A stretch of 64,000 nucleotides of DNA from Pterois miles (lineage: Eukaryota > Chordata > Actinopteri > Perciformes > Scorpaenidae). The position numbers were made by a program, and so were the translations under genes. Within the stretch, counting starts at the first letter, position 1. Every line of letters starts with the position of its first letter. The notes beneath the pieces were generated by a model, which was given only the letters and a program-made list of their open reading frames with translations, was not told the DNA's origin and did no database searches. Positions 1-11,055 of the stretch are shown piece after piece. The stretch spans positions 1,253,501-1,317,500 of the forward strand of contig CAMQGK010000436.1 of the NCBI GenBank assembly GCA_947000775.1, given 5' to 3'.

Positions 1-346
1 CTCTCGGCAAAATCTTTAATTTCTCAAGTGTCACCCAGCTTCGGTAACTGGGATAAGAAACCTGGTCAGACCTGTCATGGTCTATCTGATTGGGTCAGCC
101 TTCATCAGGTGCTGGCTGGCTTTAGTGACAGGACTTCTGTTTACGAATGGAAAGTCTGTCACAGTATGGTTGTTTCATTCAACCAAGTCAAGGGAAGGGT
201 GGAGGTCATACTCCCCCTTCCTGTATGAAAGCAGTAAAACACCTCCGATAACTGCACCAGAAGCATGGTAGGATGAGAGGAAGACGGTCCATGGAGCGCT
301 GAGGTGGATGTCAGACCTAATGACTAAGTCTGGTTTACTTCTGCAC
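1..346. other. unassigned sequence
   Basis: No gene, RNA or repeat was recognised. Short open frames here lack coding character and have no splice-site support. Confidence 0.4.
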
Positions 347-548
347 TGTGTAGCCGCCGGGCGACGCAGCCGCCGCCGCCGCCGGGCGACGCAGCCGCCG
401 CCGCCGCCGGGCGACGCAGCCGCCGCCGCCGCCGGGCGACGCAGCCGCCGCCGCCGCCGGGCGACGCAGCCGCCGCCGCCGCCGGGCGACGCAGCCGCCG
501 CCGCCGCCGGGCGACGCAGCCGCCGCCGCCGCCGGGCGACGCAGCCGC
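347..548. repeat. 25-bp GC-only minisatellite
   Basis: About eight copies of a 25-bp unit, a run of GCC triplets followed by GGGCGACGCA, with almost no divergence. The unit is nearly all G and C and carries several CpGs, in clear contrast to the AT-rich surroundings. Because 25 is not a multiple of three, the frames rotate through Arg-, Pro- and Ala-rich text on both strands. Those open frames follow from the repeat and are not genes. Confidence 0.95.
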
Positions 549-1002
549 GTTGTGTTTGAGGCTTTAGTTCCACATGGTTAACCTGCTGGCTACAGTTAGC
601 ATCAAAGTTAGCAACAGCAGCAGCTCAGCGCCACTTTAGATAGACCACCTCTTACCTTTTCATTGACAATTAGGGATCTACTGACAGAAATGGAATATAG
701 AATTAATAGCTATGTTTTCTTTAGTCTGTAATCACCTGAAAATAGGACTAGTTATGTTTCTGTGACCTGAGAATGAGCCCGTTGTACCTACATATGGAGC
801 AGGTCTGTTTCTACAGTAGCCCAGATCAGGGTCTGTACAGGGTTTTCCTGGCAGCTACCAGAGTTCTCCGACACGCTCGGCACACGGCACACGGCCTCCT
901 GCTGCACCTTTAAGTTTAGGTCCTCCTCCCACAGCTGCTGCAGATGTTTATCAAGATGTACATGAGAATGAGCATGGATCAGGACCTGCCCAAGACTACT
1001 AC

Positions 1003-1012
<10 letters not shown>
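549..1012. other. unassigned sequence
   Basis: Unique-looking AT-rich DNA with no recognised gene or repeat. Confidence 0.4.

Positions 1013-1058
<46 letters not shown>
1013..1058. repeat. (TA)n microsatellite
   Basis: About 23 uninterrupted AT dinucleotides. Confidence 0.98.
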
Positions 1059-1062
<4 letters not shown>

Positions 1063-1559
1063 TTGAGGACACTGAATCCATTTCTGAGCTTTGCGGTTCT
1101 CAAAATGGCCGTTTAAACCAGAGGTGGCCATACTTCACGTGATTCTGATGTTTCAGTCAGTTTAGTTTTAGAGGATGATTTATGTTTATTTATTTATTAT
1201 TCTCAACAACAACAACAAACAAACAAGTGAGATAGAAAAATGTTTGTTTATCATGTAGTTGCATAATAATTCTGCACATTAATAGTTGCTCAACAACTGT
1301 GCACACATAGATATTCAAGTTTCCAGATATGAAAAGAGGGTGGGACATCATGACTGACAGCTGTGATTGACAGCTGCTCTGAGTGAAGTCGTTGCAGCCG
1401 GAGGCTCTGATTGGTGCGAGAGATGAAACGTTAACTTTCCATAACTGTCACCAGTCTGTGTTATAGATGCTGTAATTACAGAGATACATAGCAGTAGGTG
1501 GCTCACACTAATCATGCCCGGCTCCTGATTGGCTCGGCGGGTGTGTGGGTGGGACCTTG
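1059..1559. other. unassigned sequence
   Basis: No gene seen. Two CCAAT-type boxes (as TGATTGG, near 1408 and 1527) occur but nothing ties them to a transcript. Confidence 0.35.
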
Positions 1560-2085
1560 TGTGACGACCACCAGATCCTAGCTCATGTTTTGTTTTGTAT
1601 CTTCTTTGGATTATTATTGCCATTTCCTGTTTTATTTTGAAATCACTTTCCTTCCCTCTCGTTTCAGATCACTGCACTTCCTGCCCTCGTGTGTCTCCGC
1701 CCCCTGACCTACTGTCCATCACCTCACCTGTGATTGTAGCCCCGCCCCTGATTGTGTCCACCTGTGCCCCGTTACTCCCTCACCAGTGTATAATGTGTGT
1801 CCTCCTCACGTTGCCAGTCTGTCGGTGATCCTTCCCGGTGATCCTTCCCGGTGATCCTTCCCGGTGATCCTCGGTCCCGTTTCCTTCCCAGTGTTTTCCT
1901 GTGGTGAATGAATCTCTGCCTGATTTTTGGATTCGGTTACCTGATTATTTGCTCACTCATGACCGACCTTTTTGCCACAGTAAAGACGAACATATTTTTA
2001 CGTTGCCTGAGTGTTCGAGTCGTGTTCGAGTCGTGTTCGAGTCGTGTTCGAGTCGTGCATCTGAGTTGAGCCCAAATCACGAATG
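1560..2085 (+). mobile_element. solo LTR, family copy A
   Basis: This matches, in opposite orientation, the LTR copy at 60476-60968 over most of its length. Shared blocks include ACCACCAGATCCTAG at the start, TTCCTGTTTTATTTT, CACTTCCTGCCCTCGTGTGT, GATTGTGTCCACCTGTG, and a TATA-like stretch near 1788. The start TGTGACG fits the TGT...ACA termini of the family. The right end is eroded, so the end coordinate is approximate and no target duplication could be read. Two short internal tandem expansions are present: GGTGATCCTTCCC three times near 1835-1868 and GTTCGAGTCGT four times at about 2012-2057. Confidence 0.75.
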
Positions 2086-2440
2086 TGAAGATGGCAGCTC
2101 CCAGACCTGGACGGTTGGTTTAATGAAGTGGAGGTGCGTTCACCATCTACGGTACATATGTAGTCTATGAACTGGACAGGTCCATTCATCCATCCATCTG
2201 CATCTCAACTCAGCCCCCAACAATGTTTGAACTTTTAATGGGTATGTAAGTTTTGTTCAAGCATCTCTAACAACTTCCTGTTTCATGGTGAACAATGTGT
2301 TCATTCAATGAAAGCTAAACTCTTTTCAGGTCTAGTATCAGGAACTTCATAGTAGTATACCGAAAAATAACTTCCTGGTGCCAGGAGCTGGGACTATAAC
2401 TGAACCCCCATCAAACGGGTTTAATCCCAACGGCCGACCT
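2086..2440. other. unassigned sequence
   Basis: No recognised gene or repeat. Confidence 0.35.
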
Positions 2441-2513
2441 TAATAACAACAATATTAATAATAATAAACTGGCAGAAACTCACCAGGGCTCTGTCCCTTC
2501 AGAGCTTCATCCC

Positions 2514-2553
<40 letters not shown>

Positions 2554-2598
2554 CTGGCAGAAACTCACCAGGGCTCTGTCCCTTCAGAGCTTCATCCC

Positions 2599-2638
<40 letters not shown>

Positions 2639-2683
2639 CTGGCAGAAACTCACCAGGGCTCTGTCCCTTCAGAGCTTCATCCC

Positions 2684-2717
<34 letters not shown>

Positions 2718-2859
2718 CTGGCAGAAACTCACCAGGGCTCTGTCCCTTCAGAGCTTCATCCCTAATAATAATAATAATAATATTATTAATAATAATAATA
2801 ATAATAATAATAAACTGGCAGAAACTCACCAGGGCTCTGTCCCTTCAGAGCTTCATCCC

Positions 2860-2902
<43 letters not shown>

Positions 2903-2954
2903 CTGGCAGAAACTCACCAGGGCTCTGTCCCTTCAGAGCTTCAACCCTAATAAC

Positions 2955-3007
<53 letters not shown>

Positions 3008-3022
3008 TAATTATAATAATAA
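2441..3022. repeat. compound minisatellite: constant 49-bp block plus (TAA)n
   Basis: A constant block starting AAACTGGCAGAAACTC and ending CAGAGCTTCATCCCTA occurs six times (starts near 2466, 2551, 2636, 2716, 2813 and 2900). Each block is separated by a TAA tract of different length. The blocks are nearly identical while the TAA tracts vary, so the array has two levels of tandem repetition. The final tract runs to about 3022. Confidence 0.95.
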
Positions 3023-3724
3023 TGTGGTGTGACCAGACCCTGGAAAAGGCTTGAGCAGACTAGACCGGTCCCCTAGTTTTGGTGGACTGTTGGGTGCTGT
3101 GTGGACTACTGTAGAAAAGCAGAGACATGGTTGACACCACAGTGAAGACCTGGGACATCCTCCTGTTGGACCAGGGGACAGAGGACAGTGGGACAGATAC
3201 ACCACAGGCCTCTTCACTATATTCTACTACGGCTCCTACATGCTAACTTCAGACTATTATTAACCGAGTGCTATTTATTTCTTGAAGTATAACATTTTTC
3301 AAACTAACATTTATGTTGGAAACAGACCGTATTAGCTTCAGTTTCAGCCTTTTGTTTTGATTAATTAAGTGTTCATTCCTCAACAGAATCATTTTGGGCA
3401 TTTGAGACAAAGCAAATATACCCTGTCTTTGATTGGACAATACGCGTAGTTCAAGAGAACCACTTACATTCATTCATTCATAACATTTTTCTGTGATAAC
3501 AGGTCCAATCATCTCACCTCTCCTTCCATAGACACTGCATCTGTGTTCAGTCCATAACTGCCTAAAAATATATCAACATATTCTGATTATCCTGAAATCA
3601 AAAGAAGAACAACAAGAAATGAAAAGTTGTTCCAGCAGTTCACGATAAATTGTAGACACATTTTAGGGGTGCTGAAGCATGTCTGCATTTTTAGATTTTC
3701 ACAGTTTACAGGTTGAAAGAGCTT
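3023..3724. other. unassigned sequence
   Basis: No recognised gene or repeat; AT-rich towards the right. Confidence 0.35.
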
Positions 3725-3925
3725 TATATATCCGTCCCGTTCGGGGTCGCGGGGGGCTGGAGCTGATCCCAGCTGACGATGGGTGGAGGCGGGGTTCAAC
3801 CTGAACAGGTCTCCAGCCACACACTCACATTCACACCTATGTGGAGGAGATACCAGAGAAAACCGGTTCCAGCCGGCCACCGTCCTGCTGTGAGGCGACA
3901 GCGCCAACCGCTGTCAACCACACAG
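3725..3925 (-). mobile_element. V-SINE fragment, internally deleted
   Basis: Read on the minus strand it starts with a tRNA-like head (AGCGGTTGGCGCTGTCGCCT) and ends with the GGGATCAGCTCCAGCCCCCC type of 3' segment seen in the fuller copies at 5396-5765 and 55500-55830. Most of the central conserved V domain is missing. It resembles those copies closely enough to be the same SINE type but is older. Confidence 0.6.
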
Positions 3926-4104
3926 CCCCAGGCTTAAGATCCAGTAGTCTGTATTTGTAGCACCTTTGGTAATACTAGAATAACAGATACACTATCTGTC
4001 TAGGTTTGATGCTGTTGCCTTAAAAAAACCAGCAGAGTTATTATAGAGTTTAACAGTTGCAATGCAAATCAAAAATGCTGATATCAAAAATATGAAATAA
4101 AATG

Positions 4105-4490
4105 ATTGAGAGAGAGAGCACTCTGTCAAAGGTACAGATTTGTCCCCTCTCTGATCACTGTCTCTCCATCTCCCGTCCTGTCCCCTCTCTGATCACCTGT
4201 CTCTCCATCCCCCGTCCTGACCCCTCTCTGATCACTGTCTCTCCATCTCCCGTCCTGTCCCCTCTCTGATCATCTTTCTCTTAATCTCCCGTCTTGTACC
4301 CTCTCTGATCACCTGTCTCTCCATCTCCATCCTGTCCCCTCTGTGATCACTGTCTCTGTCTCTCCATCTCCCGTCCTGTCCCCTCTCTGATCACCTGTCT
4401 CTCCATCCCCCGTCCTGTCCCCTCTCTGATCACTGTCTCTGCATCTCCCGTCCTGTCCCCTCTCTGATCACTGTCTCTGTCTCTCCATGT
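4105..4490. repeat. 38/39-bp minisatellite
   Basis: About ten copies of a pyrimidine-rich unit containing TCTGATCACTGTCTCTCCAT and CCCGTCCTGTCC, spaced 38-39 bp. Some copies are shortened. Open frames through it are periodicity artefacts. Confidence 0.92.
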
Positions 4491-4666
4491 GTACCTATCA
4501 CATGCACTATATATTGTTAATATATTGTTTAAATAGGGCCTGAAGTCCTCTTTATGTATGTAAATGCAACAATAACACAATGTAAATATGCTCTGTTACA
4601 GGTAAAAGTCATGCATTTGAAATAAAAATAAAACTAAATTACCTATTATGCTCCACTTTGACCTCC

Positions 4667-4935
4667 GTCAGTGGGTGTGGCTCAGAGCAGATCATCCACC
4701 AATCGGAAGGTCGTCGGTTCAATCCACGCCTCCTCCGGTCCACATGTGGAAGTGTCTTTGAGCAAGATACTGAACCCCAAACTGAATAGATCAGAACGGC
4801 TCCTTTATGGCAGCCTATGACATCAGTGCATGAATGGGTGTGAATGGGTGTGAATGGGTGTGAATGGGTGAATGTTGACATGTAGTGTAAAGAGCTTCGA
4901 GTGGTCAGAAGACTAGAAAGGAGCAAGGCCTTTAC
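4667..4935 (+). mobile_element. tRNA-derived SINE (non-V type)
   Basis: The 5' part has an RNA polymerase III box A-like segment (GTGGCTCAGAGCAGATC) and a box B-like segment (GGTTCAATCC) about 30 bp downstream. The body (GTCTTTGAGCAAGATACTGA) and tail (GAGTGGTCAGAAGACTAGAA) are those of a SINE common in teleosts, known to me from pattern only. A TGAATGGGTG unit is repeated four times near 4832-4871, inside the element. No target duplication was read. Confidence 0.7.
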
Positions 4936-5395
4936 CATTTATCATATAACAATACATATTTTAATATTGGTTTATTACTAGTGATGCATTAACGTGTAAG
5001 CGATAAATTCTTAGCCTCCAGAGGCAACACCTTTATAAATGTGTAAATCATCAGACCCCGATTAAAAAGAGACCTGTCTGTCAGACAGTTCCTCGTCGCA
5101 TGTACCGCGACGTTATCTGCTCGGTCTACTCTGCTGGAGTCTAAAGTAAGACTATTCTACTCATCATGCACCAAATGGTTGCTCATTAGAATCAGAGTCT
5201 CTCCTGATTGAACTCTAATCAAACCAGCTGATCAAATCGGCTGAGTCTGAAATGCTCCACAGAGACAGACGTAGCTAGGACAGGAATAAACAGTACACAT
5301 CCATTTCCTGTGGTACACTGTGCCCCATGGTACAAATACTGTATGTCAATGGGTTCAGTATTTCTGGAGAAAATGTACATGCCGTTCAGCCATCT
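4936..5395. other. unassigned sequence
   Basis: No gene or repeat recognised. Confidence 0.35.
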
Positions 5396-5765
5396 ATATC
5401 CATCCATCCATTCATCCATCCATCCATCCATCCATCCATCGTCAACCACTTATCCCGTTGGGGGTCTCGGGGGCTGGAGCTGATCCCAGCTGGATGAAGG
5501 CGGGTTCACCTGGACAGGTCTCCAGTCCATCACAGGACACGTATAGACAGACAAGCATTCACACTCACATTCACACCTACGGGACATTTAGAGTCATCAA
5601 TTAACCTGCATGTCTTTGGACTGTGGGAGGAAGCCGGAGAACCTGGAGAAAACCCACGCTAACACAGGGAGAACATGCAGACTCCACACAGAAGAGTCCC
5701 AAGCCGGATTCGAACCTGCGACCCTCTTGCTGTGAGACGACAGCGCTGACCACTGCACCACCTAT
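5396..5765 (-). mobile_element. V-SINE (DANA/mermaid-type), near full length
   Basis: On the minus strand the element starts with a tRNA-like head: box A-like near 5760-5740 (GGTGCAGTGGTCAGCGCTG) and box B-like GGTTCGAATCC near 5720-5710. Next comes the conserved V-SINE centre, with GTGTGGAGTCTGCATGTTCT and CTCCGGCTTCCTCCCACAGT, and then the tail leading to a (GATG)n run at 5400-5440. This central block defines the vertebrate V-SINE superfamily that includes zebrafish DANA. The box B and central block are almost intact. Confidence 0.8.
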
Positions 5766-7035
5766 AAATTATTATTACAGCTTTGGATGTCCACACTGTA
5801 TCCTTGCCACCATCACACAGCGTCCCTGGCTTATTTCAGGTACTCTGTCTTTTGTGTGTTTGTAGTCTTGCTGTGTGGAGAACCCTCTGACTGCCCCTCC
5901 CAGCAGACATTCCTGGTGATGCACTTAGTTATAAGTGTATAAGTGTGTGTAGAAGTGCACTTAGTAATATAAGGTCAATGAGCAAGAGAGAGATGTTTGA
6001 ATACTACCTGCATCGCCACTCACCTGGCCAGCCGTTACTGTCGGCTTCACAGTGAGTTCAAACGTGGTAGAAATAATCATCATTTCACATGCTGAGATTG
6101 GATCACACATTTTCCTTTAAGGCTGGTTCAGATTCACCAAGATCTAACCACTGGTCTTCACACACTGCTGTAGTACGACTGCTCGTAGTCTTTTAAAATA
6201 TTACCCATCACAGTGAATTACTCATGTTCATAGACACTTTAAACGGATGGCTCACTGACAGTTGCTGCCTTTTCATATCAATAAAGCTCCATGAGTGTGT
6301 GGTGGTGACAGAGGCACCTCCGGTGAACAAAGACGGGACAATGATCATTCATCAACCAGCATATTCCCTCCTAATCCCCTCTGATCCTCCAATCGCAGCA
6401 CAAGCCTCAGGATACCTCAGCTAAGGATCAGCAAGCTGCTCCAGTCAACAGTTCCTCAGCCCCCTACTGCTACACAAGACGTCTGCCCACCAGGTGACGT
6501 TCCCACAATAAAATAGAAAAACATTCAAATTAAATAGTTCTTGCTTGGATACTTTAATGTTGTGGTTCTGTAAGTCATACCTGCACAAGCATTTTACAGG
6601 ACATGAAGATCAGAGGGTTGGTACCAGCATCAGGTCCAATTCGTCTGCTCTGATATGAACTGCTTCGCTAATGCAATTCTGAGTTTGAAAACCCATAGAA
6701 ATTACACTTCAAAACTACAAAATGCATTTCCTGCTGAAAATGCAAGCTGAGCTGAATGAGCCCTAAAAAGGTAAGAAGGGAAATACACTGCTAGGAAAGC
6801 AGGAAACTAAACCGTAGTACTGTCAACGGTCGAAGTTAAAATAAACTGGTTAGACAGAAAGGAATGCTTGAATGAACCTTTAAAACTACAGTAGTAATAG
6901 TAGTCGTAATACTAGCAGTAGTAGTAGTAATAGGTAGTAGCTGTGGCATTGCTTAAGAGCGGTGCACCAATCAGAGGCAGGCAGAGACTGATGGAGCTCT
7001 AATCAGCCAATCAGAAGGACTGTCTTAGCTCCAGC
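5766..7035. other. unassigned sequence
   Basis: No gene recognised. An impure AGT repeat lies near 6890-6945. Two CCAAT-like motifs (CCAATCAGA) lie at about 6968 and 7007, just before the truncated LINE. Confidence 0.35.
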
Positions 7036-10000
7036 TGCTAATGTAAAGGTTTTATCCTCCTCTGAGGCGGTGAAGGGTCGGCTCCTGGTGGTCCGGGCAG
7101 AAATAGATGATTCAGTGTTCTGCTTCATCAACATTTATGCTCCAACTCAGGGAGCAGACAGAGTAGCTTTCTTTAGCGTATTAGAGAGAGAGCTGAAGGA
7201 GCTCCACCAGGAGCAGTTAATTCTAGGTGGAGATTTTAACTGCACTTTAGACTTCACTGTAGATAGGACAGGTGAGGAACCCCACCCACAGTCATCTCAC
7301 AGCCTTAAAAACATTATCATCCAGGCTGATCTGGTAGACGCATGGAGGGTTAAAAATCCAAAATCACGACAGTACACCTGGGTGAGGGTCAGCAATAACA
7401 GGGTGAGTGCAGCTAGACTCGATAGGATATACATCTCTAAAAATCTCTCCTCCCGGTTAGCAAGTAGCACCATAAATCCAGTTGGCTTTACTGACCACCA
7501 TCTAGTAACAGCAGACCTGATCATCTCACCAGGTGAGAGGGTTAATGGTTACTGGTGCTTCAATAACAAGCTCCTGCAGGACAGCGTCTTTTGCCGGAGC
7601 TTTGAGTGCTTCTGGCAAAGATGGGAAGCAAAAAAATCAGATTTTAGTTCATTGAAGCTGTGGTGGGAGGTCGGAAAAACACAGATTCGGGTCTTCTGCC
7701 AACAGTACACATCTCAGTCTACTGCAAAAATAAAGGCAGTAATTAAACAACTCGAATCCAGTATCAGGTGTATAGAGGAGGGACTACATCAGGACCCAGG
7801 TCCCAATACTGGTCATCTGCTGCAGGAGAAGAGGCAGGAGCTGAGCTCCTTCCTGCAGGAGAGAGTCAAGGGGGCACTTGTAAGGTCTCGTTTCCTCCAG
7901 CTCAAAGACATGGATGCTCCGAGCTCCTTCTTTTTTGATCTGGAGAGATCGGTGGCGCAAAGGAAGCAGATGACCTGTTTGGAGCTTCCAGGAGGCAGAG
8001 TGACCACTGATCCGGGTGAGATAAGGAGCCATGCTGTGGGTTTCTACACTGAGTTATTTGCAGCCGAAACCTGCAGCGCGGAGTGTCGGGAGGAGCTCCT
8101 GGAGGGGCTCCCTCAGCTTAGCCCGGAGGAGAAGGCTGCTCTGGACTCGGAGCTGACGCTGGAGGAGCTGACTACAGCGGTGAAAGAGATGGCGTCAGGT
8201 CGGGCACCAGGTGTCGATGGTCTCTCTGCCGATTTTTACCAGTGCTTCTGGAAAATCGTTGGGCCTGATCTGCACAAAGTCTTGGTTGAGTGTTTCAGAT
8301 CTGGTTTTCTCCCTGTGTCGTGTCAGAGAGCAGTACTCTCGCTGCTGCCCAAGAAAGGGGACCTGGCTCTGCTCAGGAACTGGAGACCAGTTTCCCTGTT
8401 GTGTACTGACTATAAGGTGCTCTCCAGAGCTCTGTCAAACAGACTGAAGAACGTCCTGGAACTGATAGTAAACTCAGACCAGACATATTGTGTCCCTGAC
8501 AGGACAATCATGGACAATATCTTCCTAATGAGAGATGTACTTGATTTGTGTCGGGGTTATAATGTAAATTTTGGGATTGTGTCACTAGATCAGGAGAAGG
8601 CTTTTGATAGGGTGGATCACTGTTAGTTGTTTTCTGCACTTAGGGCTTTTGGTTTTGGTGATGGTTTTGTATCTTGGGTTAGTTTACTGTATAGTGGTGC
8701 ACAGTGTATGGTGAAGATGGGGGCAGGGCTGAGTCGGCCGATTCCTGTACAGCGAGGGATCAGGCAGGGCTGTCCTATATCGGGACAGCTCTACAGCCTT
8801 GCAATAGAGCCCTTGCTGTTCAGATTGCGAGGGCGGCTCAGTGGTATCTCGATACCTGGTTCATCTATCATTGAGCGTCCCCCTACTGTATCTGCTTATG
8901 CAGATGATGTTTGTGTTTTTGTGTCCTCTCAGGGGGACATTCAATGTCTGCAGGACACTCTGTCCCTATATGAAAAGGCCTCGTCTGCACGGGTGAACTG
9001 GGGGAAAAGTGAGGCATTGTTGGTAGGGCAGTGGGGAGACCGGCTGGTGCCCACCCTGCCTGGGGGACTTGAGTGGGGGAAGGAGGGGCTAAAAGTGCTG
9101 GGAGTGTTTCTGGGAACTGAGACTTTCCAGAGGAGGAACTGGGAGGGAGTGAAGGAGAAAGTGTGTGCTCGGTTGTCTAAATGGAAATGGTTGCTACCCC
9201 AGCTGTCATATAGGGGAAGAGTTCTGGTCGCCAATAACTTGGTCGCTTCGACTCTCTGGCACAAACTTGTTGCTTTGACGCCACCGAGAGACCTGATTGA
9301 GGACATTCAAAGAACCATCATGGACTTTTTCTTGTCTGGTCGGCACTGGGTCCGGGCAGTGGCCCTCTACCTGCCTGTGGAGGAAGGGGGGCAGGGACTA
9401 GTCAACATCCAGTCCAAAATTGCCTCCTTTAGACTCCAGACTGCACAGAGACTCCTCTATAACTGTGGCCCAGGCTGGCTGGATACCGCTCGACTGTTGT
9501 TCAGAAAAGCAGGGCGCTTGGGATATTACAAACAGCTCTTCCTCTTGCAACCTGGGGAAGTGGATCTTGGCGGGCTCTCAGCTTTTTATTCCTCGGTACT
9601 GCAGGCTTGGAAAGTTTTCAACAGCACACGCACCACAAATGAAACACCAGGCATGTGGCTGTTTGAGGAACCCTTATTCTTCAATAACTTTACAAAAACT
9701 CAAACACTCCAATCTGCCAGCCTGCGGACCAAGCTCAGAGAGGCTGGCTGCACCAAACTGGGCCATCTGATAAGGATGACCTCAAAATCGGTGGATGTCC
9801 TGAGGGAGAGCAGTAACATCACCTCTGTCAGGCTGATCAACAGGGTGGTGGAGGAAGTCCGGGCTGCCCTGCCACAGTCTCTGAGGGGGTTTGCTGAAGA
9901 CCAGGCCCTGTGTGACCAGTGGAGTGAGGAGGGCGAGTATGGGTTCCCCTCTCTGACCATCACCCCAGCTGTGGGGGAGTGGCAGGAGGGAGGAGGTCAG

Positions 10001-10828
10001 CTGCTGACACTCACAACGCCCCAGCTGGGCAGTTTTCAGTCGGTGGGGAAAAAACAACTGTACCAGATCTGCATCAAGGTTCTGAACCTGCCCTCTCTGG
10101 CAGGGGTGAGGGTCGAAGTGGACTGAGTTTTTTGGTCCAGGTTTTTCCCCGAAAGGCAGCTGGCGGACTCTGTACAAGCTGCCCGTTGAAAAGCGGACAG
10201 CAGACCTCCAGTGGAGGGTTGTTCATGGGGCAATAGCTACGAACAGATACAGAGCGCACCTGGATCCTGATCTGGGGGAGGAATGCACCTTCTGTGGTCA
10301 GGTTGAGACCATCCAGCATTTATTTGTTGAGTGTCCTCGGCTGTCGGATCTGTTTGACCTTTTAAAAAGGTGGTTTCAGGGTTTCGGGGAGGTTTTTTCT
10401 TTTGATCTGTTTGTCTTTGGCCCGAAATACTCAAGAAGAAGACTGTTCATACGTTGATGAACTTTTTGTCTGGTTCTGCCAAGTTGGCCATCTGGCTAAC
10501 ACGAAGGAACCGGGCTCAGGGTGCCGGTAGTGTGGAGGTGGTCCCGGTTCTGGAGGGACTACTGAAGGCCAGACTGAGGGTGGAATACACATACTACAAG
10601 ATGATGGACAATGTGCAGGTTTTCAGCCGCATATGGACTATTGGAGGGGTTTTATGCTCTCTGGGGGAAGATGGAGGTTTGATTATTAATCTCTGATCAG
10701 AGAAATATGCAGCTGCTTTTTTTCATTAATGTGACTTTTTTGTGTTTTTTGGCTCATGTGAGAAAAGTGATCTGGTTTTCAATTGCCTAATTGGTAAATA
10801 AAAGGATTTTGAAAACCAAAACCAAACC
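7036..10828 (+). mobile_element. Tx1-like LINE, copy 1 (5'-truncated, dead)
   Basis: It aligns with copy 2 (10851-16500) from about 12730 of that copy to its 3' end. It therefore lacks the 5' UTR, ORF1 and roughly the first hundred codons of ORF2, the usual outcome of incomplete reverse transcription. Its 3' end is TAAATAAAAGGATTTTGAA followed by two and a half AAAACC units, and then a CTCTCC-type pyrimidine tract. Same orientation as copy 2 and immediately upstream of it. Confidence 0.92.
7038..10696 (+). pseudogene. LINE ORF2 (endonuclease/reverse transcriptase), copy 1, broken
   Basis: The reading frame encodes the C-terminal half of an APE-type endonuclease (GGDFNC at 7232; ARLDRIYIS; FTDHHL) followed by a reverse transcriptase. 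RT motifs present are GRAPGVDGL, RNWRPVSLL, SLDQEKAFDRVDH, RGIRQGCPISG and the catalytic YADD near 8898. The protein would cut target DNA and copy the element RNA at the nick. It is inactivated by loss of the 5' end, an in-frame TAG at 8624-8626 right after the first catalytic Asp motif (copy 2 has TAT there), and a 2-bp deletion near 10108 that leads to a stop at 10124-10126. At least one further frame change follows near 10430-10450, judged against copy 2. Homology to copy 2 resumes in frame from 10454 to the C-terminus at 10696. There is no plausible start codon at its 5' edge. Confidence 0.92.
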
Positions 10829-10850
10829 TCTCTCCTCTCCTTTCCTCCCT
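10829..10850. repeat. short CTCTCC/TTTCC tract between the two LINEs
   Basis: The tract TCTCTCCTCTCCTTTCCTCC joins the tail of copy 1 to the 5' end of copy 2. It has the same composition as the 609-bp array after copy 2, so it looks like the left piece of one array split by the second insertion. Confidence 0.85.
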
Positions 10851-11055
10851 TTCCGGTTCCGGTGGGTGTGAGTGTGGGTGCGTGGTGTCGGCAGAGCGAG
10901 TGGCGGGACTTTTGAATGATTTCTATCCTTGTTGTTGGACTTTTTCACTCATTTTCTTCTTCTGTACTTTGTACATGATCCGGTAAGTTGTCTCTAACTG
11001 TTTTGCGTGTTGTTAACTGTGATCGGTGGTTTTGTGCGGCGTGTTTTCGGGCGGA
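10851..11055 (+). promoter_or_regulatory. LINE 5' UTR, presumed internal promoter
   Basis: About 205 bp between the pyrimidine tract and the ORF1 ATG. It is GC-rich at its start (TTCCGGTTCCGGTGGGTG) and then T-rich. LINEs carry promoters in this position, but I see no TATA box or other decisive motif, so promoter activity is inferred from position. The exact 5' boundary of the element is uncertain by a few bases because the flank is also pyrimidine-rich. Confidence 0.5.

Noticed and set aside
2441..3022. CRISPR-like pattern of constant blocks and variable spacers
   Set aside because: The 'spacers' are all TAA microsatellite tracts, not unique sequences.
4667..4760. Possible tRNA gene
   Set aside because: Box A- and B-like segments are present but no cloverleaf is supported, and the sequence continues into a SINE body and tail.
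7070..7072. Start codon for ORF2 of LINE copy 1 at 7070
   Set aside because: It is a GTG in the middle of the endonuclease domain. The copy is simply 5'-truncated.
11026..11055. Upstream GTG start for LINE ORF1
   Set aside because: Animals do not normally start at GTG, and the ATG at 11056 has a good context.
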